Assembly: GCA_033439255.1 (NCBI GenBank)
Contig: CM065879.1
Location: 3,416,501 to 3,480,500 of the forward strand
From: Hericium rajendrae
Taxonomy: Eukaryota > Basidiomycota > Agaricomycetes > Russulales > Hericiaceae
Length of the DNA: 64,000 bases
Direction of reading: 5' to 3'
Shown here piece by piece: positions 55,922 through 64,000 of this stretch. The first letter of the stretch is position 1, and each line of letters starts with the position of its first letter. Below the pieces are notes generated by a model, which searched no databases, had not been told where the DNA came from, and worked only from the letters and a program-made list of their open reading frames with translations. The translations under genes were made by a program, and so were the position numbers.

Positions 55922-58493
55922 ATGAGCGGATCAGCTGTTTCCACCTCATCGCGCACCCTCGCTGCCCAGGGGAAACGCGCGCGACCACCAACCCTCTCGC
56001 TCACCACCTCCCGACGGTCCGTTCCCACAAACACCATCCTCGAGCTCGAGACGCCCGTCGAAGAGACCGATGCCTTGCGCTTCCCTATCTCCCCCGCATC
56101 CCCCATCTACTCCACCCCTGTCTCACCCTCCTTCGAGCAGGATTTATCGTCGAGCACGGACGATCTGACAAAAGACCTCGCCGTCCTCGAGCAGCTTCGT
56201 CTCAGCGTTCAGAAGAACCTCCTCCTTCGCCCCATACGCCACTCACCCACACCACCACAGTCCCCTGTACGACCGCTCTCCGCGGCCTCTAGTGCCTGGT
56301 CAGACTACAGCCAAGGCCGCTCTGCCAGCCCGAGCTCGAGCATCACATCACCCAGCATCTACTACACGCCTATCTCGGATGCGCGCTCGCCTCCACACAG
56401 TGCGCAGTACATTGGTCCTGGGAGCAGCGTATACGAGCAAATCGCGCATGAGCCACCACTAGACAGCCCCGCGCGCGCGGTCGACCCCGCCTCGCTCGCG
56501 TCCCAGCTCGCTGCGGCACCAGACGCACCTCGTCCCCTGCTCATCGACACCCGTCCCGTGGGCCTGTACCTCATGTCCAGGCTCCGATGGAGCATCAACA
56601 TGGCGATACCGACGCTCATCCTCAAACGGTCGCGCAAACCGGGCAACAGCTTCCAGAGCATCGACGCGCTCCGGCAGTTCATCACCTCCGAGCACAGCAG
56701 AGACGCGTGGGACGAGCTCATGCGGCCGGGCGGAAAGTGGGACGGGAGTGTGGTCGTGTTCGACGAGGAGATGAACGAAAAGGAGCGGAACAACGCGCAG
56801 GCGACTGCGTGGGCGTTGCTCCCGGTGCTCCCACCGCTCCTTACGCGCGGCTGTGTACACTATCTCGAAGGCGGTATGATCGCTACGCGCACCCATTCAG
56901 ACCTTCGCCACTTCATCGTCGCGGGGGAGCAGGAACATCAACATCATGCACCGAGTATACAAATCCCGGAGGAGCCACCAGAAGCACCGCCTCCAGTGAG
57001 ACCCCCGCTTCCCCCAAAGAAAGGGAAGGGGCTCTTCCAGCTTGATACCATTTCTGCCGCGCGTTCGAAAGCCCTTCCGAGGTCGAGCACAGTGCAGGCA
57101 CCTCCCCCCTGCCCATGATGCCCTCCGCCATCTCGTCATGGAACATCACCGACGCCACGCCCTCCCCACCACCGTCCCAGTCCGTCTTCCCCCGCCCTCC
57201 ACCACCCCGCCGACCCAGTCTCTCCGCCCTCCGGCGCCTCGACACCAAATCCGCCGAGCGCCTCAACGTCGCGGGCGGCCTCCCAAAACTGCAGGTGCGC
57301 ACCGTGCCCATGCCGATAAAATCCGCGACGCTCGCCGCGCCGCCGATGAACGGCCACTGGCCCTCCTCTCCCCGCGCCAACTCGCCGTCGCACCTCAACC
57401 TCATCCACTCGAATCACACGCCACCCGGCTCGGCGCGCCTGCTGTCCTTCTCGCCGACATCCGCAGAGCCAAACGACAGTTTATATCCTCCGTCGCCATC
57501 GTGGCTGGCGCCCGGCACACCGCGCACACCGACGACGCCCATGGCGTTCCCGCGCACGCCGCATACCGCGCGCCCGGACGACCAGCCGCCCACGACGGAG
57601 GAGCCTTTCCCCGTCTTCAGCGTGTCGACAATCTTGCCGAATTTCCTATACCTGGGCCTGAACTGACGGCCGAGGAGCACGTGCTGGAGCTCGAGAAGCT
57701 GGGCGTGAAGCGGATTTGAACATCGCCGTGGAGTGTGACGACGACCACGGGCTGAAGCTGCGGGAGCGGTTTGAGCGATACGTCCGGATACCGATGCGCG
57801 ATACAGTGGAGGAGGACAACATCACGAGGGGCGTCCGGGAGGTCTGCGAAGTTTAGGTGTGTGCAATCCACTCGCTGGCTCTGTTGGAATTGAGTTTCTT
57901 ACGACGGACGACGGACAGACGACGCGAGCCTGCACTCCGCGCCGACCTACGTGCACTGCAAGGCCGGCAAATCGCGCTCCGTAACCGCAGTGATGGCGTA
58001 CCTGATCCACGCGAACCACTGGACGCTCTCGCGCGCGTACGCCTTCGTGCTCGAGCGGCGCAAGGGCATCTCGCCGAACATCGGCTTCGTCTCGGAGCTC
58101 ATGAACTTCGAGGAGCAGGAGCTCGGCGGCAAGTCCGTCGGCGTCGTGAAGCACCCGACGAGCGCGGGCGGCGCGGGGCACGACGACGACGGCGAGCACG
58201 ACCAGCACGTTCACGCCGGCGGGCGGCAGGGCAACTTCAGCGCGGCGGTCGTCGGCGCGCGGCGGCAGGGCCATCTCAGGGAGAGCTTGCCGCCGGCCTT
58301 CTCGATCAGCGGGGACGCGGTGTTCAGGAGCGGGCCGGATGTCGGGGATGTGGGGCAGGAGATGGAGATCCGGGACGCGGAGGGGCGGTATCGCCATGTG
58401 CGGCGGGCGCCGGTGGACGCGACGACGCTGCAGCCCATGCGGAGGGTGAGCAAGGCGGGGCTGGAGAACCCCCAGACCGTCACTATGGGATAG
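55922..58493 (+). CDS. Rhodanese plus dual-specificity phosphatase (MAPK-phosphatase type)
   Basis: It is likely to dephosphorylate MAP kinases. Model: 55922-57856 and 57919-58493, about 840 aa. Order: Ser/Pro-rich N-terminus with EDLSS-type stretches; a rhodanese-like domain, about residues 195-330 (PLLIDTRPVGLYLMSRLRWS, VVVFDEEMNEK), which lacks a clear catalytic Cys and so resembles the CH2 docking domain of MKPs; a long Pro-rich linker; a DSP core (VSTILPNFLYLGPELTAEEH, YVRIPMRDTVEEDNI, active site VHCKAGKSRSVTAVMAYLI with Cys and Arg, RAYAFVLERRKGISPNIGF). Four +1 slips beside homopolymers interrupt the frame (57104-57109, 57654-57658, 57715-57717, 57852-57854); each is fixed by one more C or T. 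The clean domains on both sides argue for sequencing error rather than a dead gene. Confidence 0.85.
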
Positions 58494-59174
58494 GCGGCAA
58501 ATGGAGATAGATAGCGCAGGCATCGTGCGCGTCGGGACGTGCGTGCTACATATTCACTAGTACGCGCTTTCATATCTTTCGCTCCTTTTGCATTTCTTTC
58601 GCATTTCTTTAGGCCCATTTTTGCGTTCACCGTACATACATCTTTCTCTCCTTTTTGCTCCTACTACTGATATCTTTCTGTCCTTTTGACCGTCTCTGGG
58701 CTCTCCCTTGTTTTTCCTCTCCGATCTCTGGTTTTATTTTATTCAGTGCCTACACATACATTGTAACATCAGCGCATGTCTTCAGACAACCATCTTGTGA
58801 TTAATTATCGCTACCGCCTGCTGCGTAGTCGACTCGGCTTTGCCCTGCGCGCTCTTGCATCTTCTTGCGTCCACTTGTTCAGAATATGTTCAAAATCCTT
58901 CCAAGTCTCGCCGTGGAAAGCGTGGGAACCAGCGGGGCCGGAAGTCTGGGAAGGGCGGCGGCAAGACCTCCTTGGACCTCCTTTGCTGAAATCACCTAGC
59001 TAGATCGTTCTCGAGTTGTAACACTCCAGCAGCCCTGATAGCGCCTGAGGCTGACAACAGCGACATGCCTCCTCTCCTCCTGGACGCTCACCATCGCGTT
59101 CTCTTTTCCTGAACCATCAGTCCCATCCGAGTAATTGGTGCGCACGCGAATCGTGAGATGAAGCTTTCACATTC
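58494..59174. other. Intergenic region
   Basis: 681 bp of T- and C-rich plus-strand DNA after the phosphatase stop, then mixed sequence. No gene seen. Confidence 0.45.
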
Positions 59175-59369
59175 TTGCGCATTTGGCTTTCGTCGTGTTC
59201 CCGAAGCAGACACGCGGCCTTATTGAAATTGGATTGCAATACTGCGGCTGAAAAAGCTGCCAGCCCTCCCACAGGCGCAGACGAGAAAGCCCGCCCGCCA
59301 GCGCCTCTCCGACCATCACCTCCGCTTCTGCACCGCCTGTCGCTCGGAGCCCTCGTAGGCCGGCCCTCT

Positions 59370-60402
59370 CCCGTTCGTGGCGACACGTTTTCTCTCGAGG
59401 AGCGCTGTGAGCTTCCCAGAGAGGGAAACCGGTTTCGAGTCCTGGACTGGGCCGTTGCCTTGGTAGAACGCTGCACGCGTGACGAGGCGGCCTACGAACG
59501 CGCTCTACGTGGACCAATTGTGGCATTAGAACGATACAAGCAGCGCGACCTCTCCGGCCACGAGTACCTCATCGCGGTCTGCAACAAGGAGCCGGGCAAC
59601 ATTGATGCGCCGTAGGTTCTCTTGAATTATGCACGGGACCGCAATGACCAGACCATCCAGCCTCGTCTATCTGCGCATCGAGCGTGGTGGGTCCCAGCAA
59701 GCACCTCTCACGCGCTGTTTTCAGCTTTTCTCCGTCTTCCTTCGAGGGCCACGATGGACTGCGTATGATACGGTCGCGCGGGTGGCCGGTCCAGCTCCCG
59801 CCGATGAGCTCGTTGGCCGAGTTTCCTATGACTCCGAGGATAACGGCCCCGTCAGCTTCCTGCAGCTGGCGCTTGCATGCAGGCTCGTGCAGAAACGCAG
59901 CCCGAACCACCTGCCTGCTAGTGGACAATGCTATCTTTTTGTCCAGACCATTTGCTTGCTGCTTGCGGGCTGTTGCGGAGGGGTGTACCGGGACATTTCA
60001 GAACGAGCTGGAACGTGGCTTTCTGTCCAGGTCTGCCCGCACATTGCTGCAGTGGACTTGGAAATGCTTCAGACGTTCCGGAATGAGGAGAGCATGGTGG
60101 AACTCTCGGTCTGTTGCAGAGTCACTTTCCGACATAACTGATATTCTTAATCGATTTGCAGATCAAGAAGCGACACACGGAAGCTCGTGGTCTTGGGGAC
60201 GACAAGGGAAAAGCTACAGTGGCTGGGACAAGTGGCGAGGTATCTTCGCCATTATATTCTGCCTTCCCGTTTTATTTATAAAAGAGTGTGTTATCTGCCA
60301 CAGCAGCAAGGTTTTAATCCTCAGGATGCCGCGTCTATTCTGGATTATCTGAAGTCGATAGAGGCAAGACTTACGTCTATTGAGGAAGACTTGTATGTTT
60401 AG
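59370..60402 (+). CDS. Unrecognised gene, exon structure uncertain
   Basis: Several consecutive open stretches look coding but do not join in one obvious way. About 59370-59612 reads FSLEERCELPREGNRFRVLD, WAVALVERC, PIVALERYKQRDLSGHEYL, ending near a GTAGGT donor. About 59650-60140 reads LVYLRIERGGSQQA, then FLQLALACRLVQ and NEESMVELSV. About 60150-60240 reads IKKRHTEARGLGDDKGKA. About 60300-60402 reads DAASILDYLKSIEARLTSIE, a likely coiled coil. GC content and codon choice match the neighbours. I do not recognise a family; a pseudogene is also possible. The next upstream gene is the phosphatase, the next downstream the MFS transporter. Confidence 0.35.
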
Positions 60403-60996
60403 TTCAATGTTTGATTGCTCATGCGCTGACCAATGTTTTCTTATCAAGACGTGCCTCGAGGAGGCTTGAACAGAGTCCTGGATCATGAGCACACCAGAAT
60501 GATGCTCCTACTCGATTGTTGCACACTTGCAGTCAGATATGAAAGCTTTGTCTTCGTATTGTCTCTCATCTTAGTCCCCCAGCTGCTCGGCTAGGCTATG
60601 TGCTCTCCACCACTGCGACATCGATTCCGTGGTCCTTCACCTTGGTCGCGTCGTAACCTCAAATCATTTTGTATTGCCGATGAATAGTGCATGGCTCCCC
60701 CCTCCCATGTGCAAACATGACCATACCTCAAACCGTGTCGACTGGACTCTCAGACCACCGAGATCAATGAAGTTATTGTCATGCTCATCGATTAAAATAG
60801 GACCACGGAAAATCACACACCGAGTGAATGATTGTCAAGAATGCTACATTCACGATCAAGGAAACAACGTGTATTGCTTGTCTATAGGGCTGATCGCACG
60901 AAACTCCACAGCAAGTATATCTTTCCAAATGAATGATGATCGAGAACGTGAAATATCGTGCGGGGTCGTGATCGTCCGTGATATCATTCCCCACTT
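60403..60996. other. Gap between the unrecognised gene and the MFS transporter
   Basis: Nearly 600 bp between convergent genes; no gene seen. Confidence 0.45.
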
Positions 60997-62820
60997 TTAC
61001 TTCTCCGACTTCGCATTCCACGCACCACGCGGCAGCTGTACGGCCAATATCAATGCAAGGCAGGTAAGCAGGACCATGAGCACGTAGACGCCGTTCCCGC
61101 CCATAACATTCCTCTCCAGCGAGAGCGCGAACATCGACGTCGATATCGCCGGCCCGATCGCACGCTGCACGGAGGTTACGGACTGCGCCAGGCCGTTGGT
61201 TGCCCCTAAGGAACGTTTGTTTGGCGATGACGAAATGATGTAGATGAACACAGTGCCTGCACGGATGTCTCAGTACCTCAGTACGACCTAGATGAAACGG
61301 CAAAAGTGAACAGACCGTAGGCCATGTCCATCAGGATCATAATGGTCAGTAGCAATCCTATCCCTGTCCAGACGGGCACCGACAGCCCATATACGCGTGC
61401 CAGGGCGTTGATAATGGGGAAGAGGCAAAAGATGGGGATGAACGATGCCATGGCAGAAACGAACACGGCCTTGTGGCCCCAGCGGTCAACGATCTTCGAG
61501 AAGAACAGGCCCTGGAAGAGACCATTCGCCAGTCCAAACACGCCGAGGCAGATTCCAATAGTCGATGGAGGTAGGCCCAAGCCGCCCAATGCTATGGGTG
61601 TCGACAAGAATAGAGGCAGAAGGGCGATGAGGGCGATCTCGAGGAAAGCCAGGGCCGCGTAGTTGGAGATGGACAGCAGAACGGGGTATACCAGAAGTGC
61701 TCTCAACGGCACTGCGTGCTCGTTTGTGTCAGTGGGCTGGATGGGGAAGGAAGCATCATCATGTTCAAGAGCGGCGCCTTCGGCCAAGCTCATTATAGAG
61801 ACAGCTTGTGCACCAGAGGAAGGAGACGGCTTAGATGACTGCGGTAACTTGTGCAGGGACTAAAGAAGACATCAGCGAGCGTCGATAGCTAGCAAGGACG
61901 AGTTGATTGACCTCCTTCAAGAAAATCATTGCGACGACCAAAAACACCGTTGCAATTGCTGAAGCAACAGCGCATGGCAAGAAATAAGGATACTTTCGCC
62001 AAAAAGGCGTGTCAAACAGCGGGAAACTGTCAGCAGGGCGCGACAGCTGGCCACCAAGGAAGGGTCTAAAGTTTAATAGTAAGCGACATGATCATGATCC
62101 ATAGACATGAGCAGAACTAACCCGATGGTACTTCCGACAGCCCAGGTGACAGGCATGAGCGATAAACCTTGCGACAAATTTGTCTCATCGGTGATCTCAG
62201 CCATCATGCTTTTCATGACCCCAACATTTCCGTTCAATGCACCACAAATGCATCGACTGAACGACGAAGTCATAAGAAATGGTGGCAGCACTGAAACTCT
62301 CAAGCACTACTCACCTAATGACAAGAGTCCAGAATGTCCTCGAAAGTCCAAAGCAGACTGTCGAGATAATCATGCCAATGATTCCCGTAATAAGGACGGG
62401 CTTACGACCTATATGGTCCGATAATCTGCTCCATTGCAATACAGTCACTGCCTCTGCGGCGAAATACAATGATTCCTGAGAGCGCAAAGCAGATTCGGTC
62501 AACGGGCTCTACGGGAGGACATCACACCACTTACTATGAGCCCCGCATAGTATCCCACTTTTGTTTGATCCCCACCAATGATGTCCAACTCGCCAACCAG
62601 CTATGTCCTAATGTCAGCACTTCGCACGATGAAACCACTCTAGAAGGCGTACCTGGTTGATGAATGGTAAAATACAGAGTGCTGTCACCGGCTCGGATAA
62701 CTGCAGCAGCAGCAAGATCGATATCTGCCCGATCGGCAGCGGCGTCCGCTTTTTATCAGCCTGGCCGTTCCCCAAGAGCGGGGACTCCTCGTCTACCCTG
62801 GCCTGCTCGCTCGTGGACAT
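60997..62820 (-). CDS. Major facilitator superfamily transporter (DHA1-like)
   Basis: A plasma-membrane or vacuolar proton-coupled transporter, substrate unknown; drug/H+ antiporters of this kind export toxic compounds. Exons on the minus strand: 62820-62653, 62600-62535, 62475-62315, 62256-62122, 62065-61912, 61859-61316, 61256-60997; 495 aa, phases consistent. Motifs and membrane segments: N-terminal EESPLLG (dileucine-type tail common in vacuolar or endosomal MFS), QISILLLLQLSEPVTALCIL, the MFS A motif WSRLSDHIGRKPVLITG, GALNGNVGVMKSMMAEITD, GLSLMPVTWAVGSTIGP, a central loop with charged linker, ALLVYPVLLSISNYAALAFL, KIVDRWGHKAVFVSA, and ATNGLAQSVTSVQRAIGPAI. About 12 helices in two six-helix halves. 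The downstream end is a basic NAKSEK. Confidence 0.9.
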
Positions 62821-63710
62821 GACTGCGCTTAATTACGGAGCGTGAAGAGTCTGCCTGGACCGCGCAGCACGGTACCTGCCAGGTGTAGAGGTCGAAAAAG
62901 ACCAGACGGTTTGTTGATAACCGGACACGTACGGCGTTCAAGTCATCGAAGGTTAATATACTGTAACGCGACGAAGAGTCATCAAATCAGGGCCGATGCG
63001 CACCTTTCGCTCCCGCCGGCGCTGGACGGCTGGAGCATAAACTTCTTGCCGATGTCGTATTACGGAATCTAGACCCACTTCGATTTCCACACGTCTGCCT
63101 TTATGAGTAGCACTTCCATCCTCGACGTAAAGGATGATCGGTGCTCGCACCGTCGGTCACGATGTTCGTCAAGGCCGCTCTGATTGGGCTCGGACACGAT
63201 CATGCGCTAGCGATGTCGAAGTAGAAGGAAGGAAGGAAGTATATTCCGCAGCGGTCCCAATGAGGAACAAAGCGGCCCGTAGACATATGTACATAATATT
63301 GGTGGTTCGTAGACGTGAAACCGACGAACGTTGTAATCTTCTATCAAGACCCTACAATCGAAGGACGTGAGCAACGTCGCATTAATAGCACGAACGTTGT
63401 TGGAAAGATTCGCACACGGCATGGACAGTAGCTGCATTGCAGCCCTTTTGATCGCGGTTGTGCCATTGTACAAACAGCAGTGGACGTGAGAAGAGAGGTA
63501 TGATACGCAAGAATGGATGCTAAAAACAGAAAGAGAGACAAGATAAAAACGAAAAACAGAGATATGTACACGATGACGGCCGACGTTCAATCAGACACAC
63601 GAGCAGTATGAGAACACGAGGAGAAAATTAACACTAGACGAATTGTCATGCTGGTTCAGGATCTGGATTTGATGTTGGGGAAAGATCAAGAGTACGCTGG
63701 CCATGTCCGC
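62821..63710. promoter_or_regulatory. Upstream region of the MFS gene and 3' flank of the right-end gene
   Basis: 890 bp. Both neighbours are on the minus strand, so the MFS promoter and the 3' untranslated region of the right-end gene share this space. No coding sequence was recognised. Confidence 0.4.
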
Positions 63711-64000
63711 TCACTGCCAGTAGCCCTGTTGGTTGCGCTGGTACGGGTAGAACCCGCTCTGGTCCTGGCCGCTCTGAGGGTAACCGAGGTGTCCCTGCGG
63801 ACCCTGGCTCTGGGGCTGGTGCTGCTGGCCCTGTTGGCCCTGCGGCACCGCACCGCCAGCGGAGTTGAAGCGTGCCGCGCCATAGAAGCCGCTCTGCTGA
63901 GGCTGCGGCACACCACCTCGACCTTGCTGCTGAGACACAGCACCCTGCCCGACGCCGACGCCTGCAACTACGTCCTTGACACCGGGCGCGTAGGGCTTGT
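63711..64000 (-). CDS. Gln/Gly-rich C-terminus of a gene running off the right edge (partial)
   Basis: The minus-strand frame is open from the window edge to a stop at 63711. It contains KPYAPGVKDVVAGVGVGQGA, repeated QQSGFYGAARF and QSGFYPYQRN motifs, and Gln-Gly runs, ending QGYWQ. Low-complexity, prion-like tails of this kind occur in fungal RNA-binding and ubiquitin-binding proteins. The N-terminal domains are outside the window, so no function is given. Confidence 0.75.
   Translation of the reverse strand, partial: KPYAPGVKDVVAGVGVGQGAVSQQQGRGGVPQPQQSGFYGAARFNSAGGAVPQGQQGQQHQPQSQGPQGHLGYPQSGQDQSGFYPYQRNQQGYWQ

Overview
The window is nuclear DNA of a filamentous basidiomycete, most likely an Agaricomycete (polypore-like). 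Nearly every host gene is cut by many 45-70 nt GT-AG introns. The gene types fit as well: a Zn2Cys6 factor with a fungal_trans domain, a BCS1-like AAA ATPase, a Gln-rich tail protein and an Argonaute. Coding DNA is GC-rich, while transposon-rich DNA is AT-rich.

Layout. Positions 1 to about 18.5 kb form a gene-empty AT-rich block of nested repeats. It holds a family of palindromic MITEs ending CATCAG...CTGATG, often flanked by a matching dinucleotide. It also holds two hAT-like elements with 16-bp terminal repeats and intact 8-bp target duplications (7184-8894 and 11634-13624) that carry GC-rich gene-like DNA. Five arrays of one ~158-bp tandem repeat, five copies of a tRNA-like (SINE-like) module, and two arrays whose units look like introns complete the block, with a Ty3/Gypsy chromodomain fossil and one LTR-like fossil.

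From 18.6 kb the gene-dense part begins: choline-phosphate cytidylyltransferase (-), a Zn2Cys6 regulator (-), a two-LIM protein (-), eIF5A (+), a TAF8-like TFIID subunit (-), V-ATPase subunit A (+), PIH1 (-), DAHP synthase (+), a decayed copy of the APC1 3' end (-), Argonaute (+), APC1 (-), a membrane protein (+), a BCS1-like AAA ATPase (+), a rhodanese plus dual-specificity MAPK-phosphatase-type protein (+), an unrecognised gene (+), an MFS transporter (-) and the Gln-rich C-terminus of a gene that runs off the right end (-). Several neighbours are head to head over 200-750 bp (TAF8-like/VMA1, PIH1/DAHP synthase, LIM/eIF5A, APC1/membrane protein), suggesting shared promoters.

Most notable points: Argonaute sits between APC1 and a decayed duplicate of APC1's 3' end, and that duplicate was itself hit by a 579-bp palindromic MITE whose sister copy lies in the repeat block in opposite orientation. 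Independent MITE insertions occurred one nucleotide apart in two copies of the same composite repeat. Tandem arrays of intron-like units are separated by about 19-nt pseudo-exons. There are microexons of 4 and 8 nt. Six reading-frame slips of exactly +1 lie next to homopolymers in otherwise well conserved genes, which points to sequence-assembly errors. Exon models were read by eye; coding phase was checked across each junction except where noted.
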